Of a stretch of 64,000 nucleotides of DNA, positions 55,908-62,462 are shown one piece after another. Positions within the stretch are counted from its first letter, which is position 1. Each line of letters begins with the position of its first letter. Source of the stretch: Solimonas sp. K1W22B-7 (GTDB lineage Bacteria; Pseudomonadota; Gammaproteobacteria; Nevskiales; Nevskiaceae); NCBI RefSeq assembly GCF_003428335.1, contig NZ_CP031704.1:868001-932000 (forward strand), in the 5' to 3' direction. The notes below the pieces were generated by a model. The model was not told the DNA's origin. It did not search any database and worked only from the letters and a program-made list of their open reading frames with translations. A program made the position numbers and the translations under genes.

Positions 55908-56279
55908 ATGACCGCGATACTCAGCACAGCAGGAATCATTCATCTGGCAACGGTGGTGCCGGCCCTTGGCATCGGCGCCGCGATGCTCCTGCAGCCCAAG
56001 GGCACGGCCTGGCACAAGCGCTGGGGGCGCGCCTGGGTACTGCTGATGGTTGTCGCTGACCTGTCCTCGTTCTGGCTGCGGCGAGACGGTTATAGCTGGA
56101 TCCATGTCCTGGCGATCGTGAATCTCGCCAGCATCGCCGCCGGCGTGGCCTTCATCCGGGCGCGCAGGCGTGTCGCCCATGCGGCTTTCGTCATCGGCGC
56201 CTACAGCGGCGCTGTCGCGGCCGGCATCGGCGCGCTGGCGCCGGGGCGCTTCCTGCACCAGGCCCTTTTCGGGGGCTGA
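55908..56279 (+). CDS. DUF2306-like membrane protein, opposite in direction to the cassettes
   Basis: 123 residues with four hydrophobic segments. The pattern VVPALGIGAAMLLQPKGTAWHKRWGRAWV matches the 51338 protein. GC is as high as in host genes. It is the only rightward gene between 51 and 62 kb and has no attC of its own, so it is probably not a normal cassette but part of an inserted or host-derived block. Confidence 0.72.
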   Translation: MTAILSTAGIIHLATVVPALGIGAAMLLQPKGTAWHKRWGRAWVLLMVVADLSSFWLRRDGYSWIHVLAIVNLASIAAGVAFIRARRRVAHAAFVIGAYSGAVAAGIGALAPGRFLHQALFGG

Positions 56280-56308
56280 TCGGCCAATGGGCGATTCTCC
56301 GGTGCGGC

Positions 56309-56364
56309 AGGGCGGATCGTTGATCCGCCTTTCGCGACAGGCGGGTCAGGGCCCCGCCCTATGG
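56309..56364. repeat. Twin-hairpin element
   Basis: Two hairpins with nearly identical stems, GGCGGATC-GTT-GATCCGCC and GGCGGGTC-AGG-GCCCCGCC, joined by TTTCGCGACA. It lies just past the stop of the LysE-like gene. A close copy is at 62404-62462 and a partial one at 50428-50461. Confidence 0.75.
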
Positions 56365-56374
56365 CTACCGGGTT

Positions 56375-57004
56375 TCAGCCCTGTTTGGTGAGCGCAAGGC
56401 GAACCCCAAGAAAGACAAAAACGGCACCAACACTGCGGCTGAGCCAGGCGGTGGCATGACGCCCGAGGCCAATTGAGCCGGCACGCGCCGTAGCCCAGGC
56501 TAGAAAGAGACACCAGAGCGTGCCATTGAGATTGAAAATGACACCCAAGAAGACAAAGGCGAGCGGCTTGTTGGAAGCAGACGGCTCGATGAACTGCGGC
56601 ACGAAAGCCAGGAAGAACAGGGCAACCTTTGGGTTGAGGACGTTGGTAAGGAACCCTTGGGCAAGGATGGTTCGCAAGGGCGCGACGGCAACAGTACTCA
56701 AGGGCCGCGCCAGCGCCGGACGAGTCCTGAGCAGCGACAGCCCGACGTACATGAGATAGGCGGCACCAGCAAGCTTGACGACGGTAAATGCGGCCGCGGA
56801 AGTGGCGAGAACTGCTGACAGTCCTAAAGCGGCGGCAAAGATATGAACGTAGCAGCCGAGACTGATGCCGATGGCGGCTGCAACACCGGCGCGGACGCCC
56901 TGAGCCATGCTACGGGTAGCAATGTAGAGAGAGTCAGCGCCCGGCGTAATGTTGAGCAGCAGGCCGGAGACAACGAAGAGCGCCAGATCGTGAGTGCCGA
57001 GCAT
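56375..57004 (-). CDS. LysE/RhtB family amino acid exporter-like protein
   Basis: 209 residues, six membrane segments, with LNITPGADSLYIATRSMAQG and FLTNVLNPKVALFFLAFVPQF, the two signature blocks of the LysE/RhtB family. It should export an amino acid or derivative. The start is 270 bases from attC site 9, much farther than other cassettes, and no intact attC follows it. The leader (57005-57273) holds no gene I can support. Possibly a chromosomal gene captured by array rearrangement. Confidence 0.85.
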   Translation of the reverse strand: MLGTHDLALFVVSGLLLNITPGADSLYIATRSMAQGVRAGVAAAIGISLGCYVHIFAAALGLSAVLATSAAAFTVVKLAGAAYLMYVGLSLLRTRPALARPLSTVAVAPLRTILAQGFLTNVLNPKVALFFLAFVPQFIEPSASNKPLAFVFLGVIFNLNGTLWCLFLAWATARAGSIGLGRHATAWLSRSVGAVFVFLGVRLALTKQG

Positions 57005-57273
57005 GACAGGGTTAACAAGACTGCAGGAAAAGTCGCGATGCACGGCCATCACCGCCGAATCGGCGAATTTTTCTTGCGACAGTGTTCTCAATGCGCATTG
57101 AAGCGCATTGAAACTGCTTGGAGGTGATTAGTGCGAACATTTTCCGGTAACGATCATTCGATCTCAGAGCTTTTCTACATCCTCAGCGCCGAGCTTCAGT
57201 TGCGGCCTCGCCGAAACTCCGTTCATACCCGCTGCTTGGAGACCTGAAAGTCTCAATCTTGTGCTTTCTTTAG

Positions 57274-57332
57274 GCCCAACACTAGCTTAAGCCGCCGAAG
57301 GCAGGCAGGTCGGCTTGAAGCGCTGGTTGGGT
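57274..57332 (-). repeat. attC site 9
   Basis: GCCCAAC...GTTGGGT with arms TAGCTTAAGCCG and CGGCTTGAAGCG, the same stem as sites 11, 12, 14 and 17. Confidence 0.88.
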
Positions 57333-57338
57333 GCGGCA

Positions 57339-57713
57339 TCACTCAAACCACCGATGAAAGAGGATTAACGCAGAAAAGAAGAAAGTAGCTGACAGCAAAA
57401 AGGATGCAATAGGTGAACTGCTGTAGAAGGAGCTCTGCTCTAGCTTTGCGTTGAGCCTGCGCCAAGAGAACCCACCCTCTGCCCTCAACTGCAAAGCTGC
57501 CATTAACACCACTGCCCCAACTGCGATGGTACAAATGCCAAGCAAGATGTCGCGTTGTAATGGGTATGGTATGCCCGCAGCCGCGATTTGATCAAAGAGG
57601 GCAACACGCGCCGGCGGTCTGCTGGTGAAGAGGGGTACAAGCGACCAGCAGGACAGAGCGACAGCCAGCCATCGCAGTGTCGTTCCGGGCCACGAAGCAA
57701 GCTGCTTACGCAT
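57339..57713 (-). CDS. Small membrane protein (cassette)
   Basis: 124 residues with three hydrophobic segments (LAVALSCWSLVPLF; ILLGICTIAVGAVVLMAAL; SFLLSATFFFSALIL). ATG at 57713, 7 bases from attC site 10. Lower GC than host genes. Unknown family. Confidence 0.65.
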   Translation of the reverse strand: MRKQLASWPGTTLRWLAVALSCWSLVPLFTSRPPARVALFDQIAAAGIPYPLQRDILLGICTIAVGAVVLMAALQLRAEGGFSWRRLNAKLEQSSFYSSSPIASFLLSATFFFSALILFHRWFE

Positions 57714-57720
57714 TTAGAGC

Positions 57721-57788
57721 ACCCAACGCCGAGCCTAAGCGGCAGGCCCGCCGAAGGCGGGACTGTCCGCTGGAGGCCCTTGTTGGGT
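57721..57788 (-). repeat. attC site 10
   Basis: ACCCAAC...GTTGGGT around GGCCCGCCGAAGGCGGGAC, closely like site 4. Confidence 0.88.
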
Positions 57789-58232
57789 CTCGGTACTGGC
57801 AGGAGGAGATTGATTGCCCCACCCGGTGCAAGTTTCACCATCTGGTGATACATCGACATAGGCGTAAACGGGCTCATCGTCCTGATACGGCATGCGCCAG
57901 TAGTGAACCTTCAGCGGACTAGCAATACCCTGCTCGAGAAACACGCCTACGTACTTCAAATCATTGGCTTTCAATGAGCCTTCATCAAATAGTGACTGAC
58001 CCAGCTCTCTACGCAGATAACGTGGCAGTTCCCATTCTATCTCCTCATGAAGGCCGGTGGTTCCAAACCACTCTGCATCCTCCAAGGTAGCCTCTTCCTG
58101 CTTTACTAGTTCGATCCGCGCCTGCAGCGCCTTTTTGTAAGCTGGTGTTCGAACCATGAGCGCGAACAATGGGCGCAAAAGAACAGAAATGGCTTTTACC
58201 GCCAGCATGGTGAGACGCATAGACAATCTCAT
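57735..58232 (-). CDS. Hypothetical protein (cassette)
   Basis: 165 residues. A short hydrophobic N-terminus (MLAVKAISVLLRPLFALMV) could anchor it in the membrane; the rest is soluble with EEATLEDAEWFGTTGL and YAYVDVSPDGE. The tail GPPADSPAFGG comes from attC site 10. Starts at 58232, 58220 or 58208 are all possible. I recognise no family. Confidence 0.62.
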   Translation of the reverse strand: MRLSMRLTMLAVKAISVLLRPLFALMVRTPAYKKALQARIELVKQEEATLEDAEWFGTTGLHEEIEWELPRYLRRELGQSLFDEGSLKANDLKYVGVFLEQGIASPLKVHYWRMPYQDDEPVYAYVDVSPDGETCTGWGNQSPPASTETQQGPPADSPAFGGPAA

Positions 58233-58238
58233 AGATAG

Positions 58239-58299
58239 ACCCAACGCCCTAGCTTAAGCCGCGCGGCGCAGCCGCGTCGGCTTGAAGCACTTGTTGGGC
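58239..58299 (-). repeat. attC site 11
   Basis: ACCCAAC...GTTGGGC, stem GCTTAAGCCGCGCGGCGCAG. Almost identical to site 14. Confidence 0.92.
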
Positions 58300-58303
58300 A
58301 ATC

Positions 58304-58624
58304 TTAGGTCGGGAGATTCGTCTCATACGTCCAGCCCCTCAAGCGTGATATGAGCCCATCGATTGCTTTTTGCCGATCAACGAGACTCATGCTAGCCGCC
58401 GCAAGCGCCAGCAATTCGAAGAAGCGTAAACCCTCCCACTGACTCTCCATGGCAATGGACTCCAGCGCATCAAACGCCAAGCCAAGCTCGTTGTGCTCAA
58501 GGTATTGCTCAGCTTCGCGGATTCCATCTGCAAAATCAGCTTCCGCGATTTGCGATAGATGTGACCTAGCGTCTCGCAAATACCCTTCGGTACGCTGCCA
58601 GGATTTTAGGAGGTTTATGTCCAT
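58304..58624 (-). CDS. Hypothetical helical protein (cassette)
   Basis: 106 residues from an ATG at 58624, 10 bases from attC site 12. All-helical look: EAEQYLEHNELGLAFDALES and LLALAAASMSL. Small helical proteins with an EYELAF-like block include toxin-immunity families (MafI type), but similarity is faint. Confidence 0.6.
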   Translation of the reverse strand: MDINLLKSWQRTEGYLRDARSHLSQIAEADFADGIREAEQYLEHNELGLAFDALESIAMESQWEGLRFFELLALAAASMSLVDRQKAIDGLISRLRGWTYETNLPT

Positions 58625-58633
58625 GCTTTGGAT

Positions 58634-58693
58634 GCCCAACGCCTAGGTTAAGCCGCGCGGCGCAGCCGCGTCGGCTTGAATCGCTGGTTGGGC
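58634..58693 (-). repeat. attC site 12
   Basis: GCCCAAC...GTTGGGC, stem as in sites 11 and 14 with few changes. Confidence 0.92.
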
Positions 58694-58709
58694 CTCCAGT
58701 AGCCACAAA

Positions 58710-58994
58710 CTAGACCTCGGCATCGTAGACCTCTCTTCCTAGGGCTGCGGTAAGTTTCGCGCATAGCTTCGTTACCCACCCGCGAAACAACTCTGGATTC
58801 ATGTTGCCCGCGATTTGCAGACCGCTAGGTTCAACCGAGGCGGCAATGAATCTGGCGCTGTCCAGCGGGCCGAACCAGCATGGCAAGTCTTGGCCCTCGA
58901 TCCAGTCGCCCATTTCGCGATACACATCTCCGACCTTTGACCACTCTGCATCAGTGAGGTCGTACGGTAAATTCAATGTGATTGACTGTTCCAT
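58710..58994 (-). CDS. Hypothetical protein (cassette)
   Basis: 94 residues from an ATG at 58994, 12 bases from attC site 13. Opens ITLNLPYDLTDAEWSKVGDV, then SARFIAASVEPSGLQIAG and a helix. It looks like a compact alpha/beta domain. The stop lies before attC site 12, so it has no attC-coded tail. Unknown family. Confidence 0.6.
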   Translation of the reverse strand: MEQSITLNLPYDLTDAEWSKVGDVYREMGDWIEGQDLPCWFGPLDSARFIAASVEPSGLQIAGNMNPELFRGWVTKLCAKLTAALGREVYDAEV

Positions 58995-59005
58995 TTTTCT
59001 ATGCC

Positions 59006-59063
59006 GCCCAACGCCTAAGTTAAGCGGCGGGCGAAGCCCGTCCGTTTGAATGCCTTGTTGGGC
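59006..59063 (-). repeat. attC site 13
   Basis: GCCCAAC...GTTGGGC around GCGGCGGGCGAAGCCCGTCC, like site 16. Confidence 0.9.
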
Positions 59064-59070
59064 GACTTCA

Positions 59071-59424
59071 TCACAGGACATGCAGCCCATCAAGCTCGAT
59101 CCGATAGCTGTCCAACGCCGACTCGATAAGTGTCAACTCCAGGAAAAGGTCCGACTGACCCTCCTCACGCGTGAACACGGGAGAACACACCGACCACGCC
59201 TTTGGACGAGAACCATTAATTTCGATGTAGTCGATTAGCTCGACTGCATTTTCAGGTAAAGGAACTATGGTGCGACCGTACTGAACTACAGCTTGTTCGA
59301 TCTGTGCAGCTGATATGCGGATTCCGGCGCTTAGTTCTTGAAGACGGACGTATTGCCCAGCGGCGAGCAACGCCAAGAGTTCCGAAATGACTCGATCGCG
59401 TGCTTGGCGGCCCTGGTTTTTCAT
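59071..59424 (-). CDS. Hypothetical protein, DUF7668-like (cassette)
   Basis: 117 residues from an ATG at 59424, 4 bases from attC site 14. A helical N-terminus is followed by YIEINGSRPKAWSVCSPVF and TREEGQSDLFLELTL, a pattern I associate with small soluble immunity-like or DUF7668 domains. The assignment is tentative. Confidence 0.6.
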   Translation of the reverse strand: MKNQGRQARDRVISELLALLAAGQYVRLQELSAGIRISAAQIEQAVVQYGRTIVPLPENAVELIDYIEINGSRPKAWSVCSPVFTREEGQSDLFLELTLIESALDSYRIELDGLHVL

Positions 59425-59427
59425 GAC

Positions 59428-59487
59428 GCCCAACGCCTAGCTTAAGCCGCGCGGCGCAGCCGCGTCGGCTTGAAGCACTTGTTGGGC
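59428..59487 (-). repeat. attC site 14
   Basis: GCCCAAC...GTTGGGC with stem GCTTAAGCCGCGCGGCGCAG. A textbook 60-base site of this array. Confidence 0.93.
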
Positions 59488-59916
59488 CTCTGCTTGCCCA
59501 AGAAATTCAGTAATGCTGTCCCAGCGATCTTTAGCCAAGCCGAAATCAACGATCTTGGAGAGACTCACCTTGCCCCATTTTTCAGACCGTGGCACCCCCT
59601 GCAAAGCGGCGACCGGGAACACATAGAACTCTGGTGGGAGCACTTTGCCAGTGCCGGATTTAGAGCCTCGGTTCAGCAAGACAACGACTACGAAATCTGT
59701 GTTGAAGTTGTTGATGATGAAACCTTCAGCGCCTGTACGCCACCGACTTTTGACCTGTATCCGGGCAGATCGGTTTGTTTCTGGCTTTGTGGCCACAATG
59801 TCGTAGCCCGCCATATTCGTGTAGCTCTTGTAAGCGGCAATGCCTTGAATGAGCAGATTGCCGAGGACCAAAAACTCAGCTCCCTCCGATTCTAGGCGTG
59901 TGTTCTGACGCGGCAT
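59437..59916 (-). CDS. PD-(D/E)XK nuclease-like protein (cassette)
   Basis: 159 residues. ESEGAEFLVLGNLL (helix with an acidic residue), then AGYDIVATKP and ARIQVKSRWR give the D...QxK spacing of the PD-(D/E)XK fold. Related domains occur in restriction and mobile-element proteins. Whether it cuts DNA is unknown. The tail QQVLQADAAAPRGLS comes from attC site 14. Confidence 0.7.
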   Translation of the reverse strand: MPRQNTRLESEGAEFLVLGNLLIQGIAAYKSYTNMAGYDIVATKPETNRSARIQVKSRWRTGAEGFIINNFNTDFVVVVLLNRGSKSGTGKVLPPEFYVFPVAALQGVPRSEKWGKVSLSKIVDFGLAKDRWDSITEFLGQAEAQQVLQADAAAPRGLS

Positions 59917-59925
59917 TTTCTTTAG

Positions 59926-60009
59926 GCCCAACGCCTGGGTTCACGCGCGACCCGGACGGAGCGGAGAAGCCGCGGAGGCAGGGGCGTCGCGTGGAACCCC
60001 TGGTTGGGC
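59926..60009 (-). repeat. attC site 15, longer variant
   Basis: GCCCAAC...GTTGGGC, 84 bases, with a GGGTTCACGCG / CGCGTGGAACCCC stem different from the usual one. Confidence 0.88.
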
Positions 60010-60021
60010 TGCAACTCAGCC

Positions 60022-60339
60022 TCAGGCCAGGAAGAACTCACCTGCGACCCCCTCGATGTCACCGCACTCCGAAATGACCTCACCATCTTCACCGCGTATT
60101 TCATACGTCTCTTGAACTCCGCCAATTTGCGTGCAGCCATCGAGCCCGAGCAACAAGGTGTAGAACGTATCAACAAGCACGCTATCAATGACGCCTTCTA
60201 GCTTCTCTCTCTGTTCATCCGTGAGGTTCATCGCTCGGATCCGATCGGCGACGCGCAACGTGCTTGTGGGCTCCACAAACGAGGCGAGCAGATTGTCCTT
60301 TTCCTTTCGCCAGCGGGAGACGAACTCACGAGCGTTCAT
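60022..60339 (-). CDS. Hypothetical protein (cassette)
   Basis: 105 residues from an ATG at 60339, 18 bases from attC site 16. Opens with a helical region (REFVSRWRKEKDNLLASF) and ends in a mixed region with ETYEIRGEDGEVISECGDIE. The frame stays open leftward into attC 16. Unknown family. Confidence 0.6.
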   Translation of the reverse strand: MNAREFVSRWRKEKDNLLASFVEPTSTLRVADRIRAMNLTDEQREKLEGVIDSVLVDTFYTLLLGLDGCTQIGGVQETYEIRGEDGEVISECGDIEGVAGEFFLA

Positions 60340-60357
60340 GCGATGTCTCTTATTGCG

Positions 60358-60415
60358 GCCCAATGCTCTAGCTAAGCGGCGGGCGCAGCCCGTCCGCTTG
60401 AGCACCATGTTGGGC
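60358..60415 (-). repeat. attC site 16
   Basis: GCCCAAT...GTTGGGC around GCGGCGGGCGCAGCCCGTCC. One box base differs. Confidence 0.88.
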
Positions 60416-60757
60416 ATGACTGTACTCGGCAATAAGTAGCTTTGCCGCCTGCTCAGCCGCAAGAGCAAAATACGCCTCAACGGCTTTGCGCTCCGAGTCT
60501 AGTGCTGTTAGAGCGGAGATCTGCCACTGATCGCGAACAGCCCCTACCGGGAAGGCGTCGGTCTCTGACGCGATGCCTACAAAAGTTGAAAACTCTCTGC
60601 CGTTAACTGCACGTAACGAGTGCCCCAACTCTGCTAGCGCACGAGCGCCTTCGGTCAGGGAGACTGAGCCTGACAGAATAGCCCTCGCCATAGAAACTAC
60701 CTCGGCACAGTGCCGTAGCCACTCAGGCTCATTTGTGACCCACGTAGGTCTTTTCAT
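60368..60757 (-). CDS. Hypothetical protein (cassette)
   Basis: 129 residues from an ATG at 60757, directly beside attC site 17. Helical, with ILSGSVSLTEGARALAELGH and GIASETDAFPVGAVRDQW, a block seen in small uncharacterised proteins. The last residues (GAQADGLRPPLS) come from attC site 16. No named family recognised. Confidence 0.62.
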   Translation of the reverse strand: MKRPTWVTNEPEWLRHCAEVVSMARAILSGSVSLTEGARALAELGHSLRAVNGREFSTFVGIASETDAFPVGAVRDQWQISALTALDSERKAVEAYFALAAEQAAKLLIAEYSHAQHGAQADGLRPPLS

Positions 60758-60826
60758 GCCCAACGTCCTAGCTTAAGCCGTGGGGCCGCCGGAGGCGGGA
60801 CCGTCGGCTTGAAGCGCTGGTTGGGC
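60758..60826 (-). repeat. attC site 17
   Basis: GCCCAAC...GTTGGGC with stem TAGCTTAAGCCG / CGGCTTGAAGCG and a GGGGCCGCCGGAGGCGGGAC loop part. Confidence 0.9.
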
Positions 60827-61195
60827 ATTCTGCTTGATCAACTTGAGCAGCATGTTTTTCTTGGCTGAGTCAGTCTTGTACGGCATATAAGCTTCAAGTT
60901 CGACCAGAAGGTTGAGCCGCCCTGACAGAAACACGTTGTCGCCTCTCAGTGCAGATTTAGCAGAAGCCCATTGTCGCTGGGAGAACTCGATGCTTCTTCG
61001 AATGTCATTTGCTTCCTGCCAGCACTGCCCGCAGAGAGTGCGATGCTGGTCCTCCGCACTAAATACATCCTGCTTTCGGCAACGCCAGCAGGCGTACGCG
61101 ATGTCGGTGTACTCCTTTGTCCATCCCGCCGCGACGGAACGCTGGCTCTGCTTCGACCATTGAGTCGGGTCCGCTTTCACTCTGCCAGTTCTCAC
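60773..61195 (-). CDS. Zinc-ribbon protein (cassette)
   Basis: 140 residues. The centre has CWRCRKQDVF...CGQCW, a four-cysteine zinc site, flanked by basic and aromatic residues. A GTG at 61195 is the likeliest start; a TTG at 61207 and a GTG at 61180 are in frame. The tail PALQADGPASGG is from attC site 17. It could bind nucleic acid, but no family beyond a generic zinc ribbon is recognised. Confidence 0.66.
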   Translation of the reverse strand: MRTGRVKADPTQWSKQSQRSVAAGWTKEYTDIAYACWRCRKQDVFSAEDQHRTLCGQCWQEANDIRRSIEFSQRQWASAKSALRGDNVFLSGRLNLLVELEAYMPYKTDSAKKNMLLKLIKQNAQPALQADGPASGGPTA

Positions 61196-61201
61196 CTGAA
61201 T

Positions 61202-61262
61202 GTCCAACGCCGACCATCACGCGCGCGCGTCTTCGCGCGTCGCGTGCATGGCCTTGTTGGGC
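61202..61262 (-). repeat. attC site 18, unlike the others
   Basis: GTCCAAC...GTTGGGC, but the stem is CATCACGCGCGCGCG / CGCGCGTCGCGTGCATG. It belongs to the first cassette and may come from a different array. Confidence 0.86.
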
Positions 61263-62005
61263 GATTGTTCTGAACCTTGCGGAATGCCGATCTTGTCTTC
61301 GTTCTCCCAGAGGTGGCGATAGAACTCAATGCGCTCTTCGTCGCGCGCGATGCCGTACGCTGAGAACAGCTCGTCCTCCCAACTACCCTCGAAGTCGTAA
61401 TCAAGATTCATGCTTGCAACGGCGAGGTCAGCCCAGCGATCAGCGACCCCAAGTGAACCGAGATCGACATGCCCGGCGAAGCTGCCGTCCGGTGCAATGA
61501 TCGTGTTGGGCGAGCACGCATCTCCATGGCACACGACGAGTCGATCAACCGGCGGGGCGCCAAGAGATTCAGCCGATACACGCCCCTGGGTGCGAGCCTC
61601 GATTGACCAGTCGAAGGGGCACTCAGCGATCGGAAGCGCGTCGTGCAGTGTACGAAGCCCTCGGCCAATGGCTCGGGCCGCATCCCGCGGCTGGGCTATC
61701 CATGCTTCAGTAACTGCCCCCTCACCCGGCAGCGCGGATGTAACCAGCCACTGCGCTTCATCGTCTGCTCCCCAGGCAAGCACCTTCGGAACCGGGTGCC
61801 ACCGTATTGCCCATGCAAGCCTTAGACGCTCGGCTTCGAGATCAAGCCCAGTCGAGTATGGATTCCACTTGATGAAGTGATTGCCGGCGGAGAACGTCAT
61901 CCCGCCCCGTTCGTTCGTCCAAACCAACCGCAACTTTCCGCCGACGGCGAGACGGCTCACAACCGCGGGAGCGGAGTCAACCGGCTCAATCAAGGTGTTC
62001 TTCAT
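61217..62005 (-). CDS. APH(3')-like aminoglycoside phosphotransferase, first cassette
   Basis: 262 residues with the kinase signatures VVCHGDACSPNTII (catalytic Asp and Asn) and GHVDLGSLGVADRWADLAV (metal Asp), plus HFIKWNP near the start for the ATP-site Lys. This arrangement matches APH(3') enzymes, which phosphorylate kanamycin-type drugs. Activity against drugs is not proven. It sits 7 bases from the attI-like core and so is the cassette nearest to any integron promoter. The tail (NKAMHATREDARA) is encoded by attC site 18. Confidence 0.86.
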   Translation of the reverse strand: MKNTLIEPVDSAPAVVSRLAVGGKLRLVWTNERGGMTFSAGNHFIKWNPYSTGLDLEAERLRLAWAIRWHPVPKVLAWGADDEAQWLVTSALPGEGAVTEAWIAQPRDAARAIGRGLRTLHDALPIAECPFDWSIEARTQGRVSAESLGAPPVDRLVVCHGDACSPNTIIAPDGSFAGHVDLGSLGVADRWADLAVASMNLDYDFEGSWEDELFSAYGIARDEERIEFYRHLWENEDKIGIPQGSEQSPNKAMHATREDARA

Positions 62006-62011
62006 GCTGAC

Positions 62012-62142
62012 GCCCAGCTTCTAATTGGATTGAACTCGCCGCAGCCTATCACGGCATTACGGCGGCCTATCGCCAGAATGGGTGACGGCAAGTGCTTAAT
62101 TCTCATGATTAAGTTCCTCCAACCGCCAGATTGGGCCGCACA
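62012..62142 (-). other. attI-like region with recombination core
   Basis: GCTGGGC on the minus strand at 62018-62012 is the core next to the first cassette. Between it and the intI start lies about 125 bases with an inverted repeat CTTAAT-N7-ATTAAG (62095-62113). This is where attI and a cassette promoter belong. I cannot place a convincing -35/-10 pair. Confidence 0.6.
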
Positions 62143-62373
62143 ATGAATATTGCAGTGCGCCAGCCGCCAAAACTACTGGATCAGGTGCGCAACAAGCTGC
62201 GCGCGGCGCACTACAGTATCCGCACGGAGCAAAGCTGCATCGATTGGGTGCGACGTTACATTCTCTTTCATGGCAAGCGCCATCCGAAGGAAATGGGAGC
62301 GACCGAAGATGATGAGCATCGAAGAATCCTCGCTTGGAACTTGGCGCCTAACGCCAATTCGGATTCATCTTGA
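62143..62373 (+). pseudogene. intI: Truncated integron integrase (IntI N-terminus only)
   Basis: The first about 55 residues, including LLDQVRNKLRAAHYSIRTE and IDWVRRYILFHGKRHPKEMG, match the N-terminal SAM-like domain of IntI (family length about 320). After MGATE the frame turns into unrelated residues and stops at 62373; the catalytic tyrosine-recombinase domain is absent. The direction, diverging from the cassettes, is the normal one. The array can no longer be moved by its own integrase. Confidence 0.88.
62345..62372 (-). repeat. Half attC fused to foreign sequence
   Basis: GCCTAACGCC, an attC box, is followed by GGATTCATCTTGATACC. The junction resembles that at 55610-55640 (GCCCAACGCC...ACTTCATTTTGATACC). 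It lies where the intact intI should continue. Confidence 0.6.
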
Positions 62374-62403
62374 TACCTGAACCCGAAATCCAATTCAGGG
62401 CAG

Positions 62404-62462
62404 CAGGGCGGATCGTTGATCCGCCTCTCGCGACGGGCGGGTCAAGGACCCGCCGGTCCTAT
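62404..62462. repeat. Twin-hairpin element
   Basis: GGCGGATC-GTT-GATCCGCC and GGCGGGTC-AAG-GACCCGCC joined by TCTCGCGAC. Copy of 56309-56364, again just past the stop of a leftward gene. Stems differ from each other by one base pair. Confidence 0.75.

Noticed and set aside
57122-57250. Short + strand GTG frame (about 38 codons) upstream of the LysE-like gene, possible regulator remnant
   Set aside because: Too short, no recognisable helix-turn-helix; cannot be supported as a gene.
51738-61262. Regular repeats that might be a CRISPR array
   Set aside because: Repeat spacing is 300-900 bases with genes between, repeats are imperfect palindromes with attC boxes, and no cas genes are present.
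62012-62142. A definite integron promoter (Pc) in attI
   Set aside because: Several weak -35-like strings are present, but none has a convincing -10 at proper spacing.
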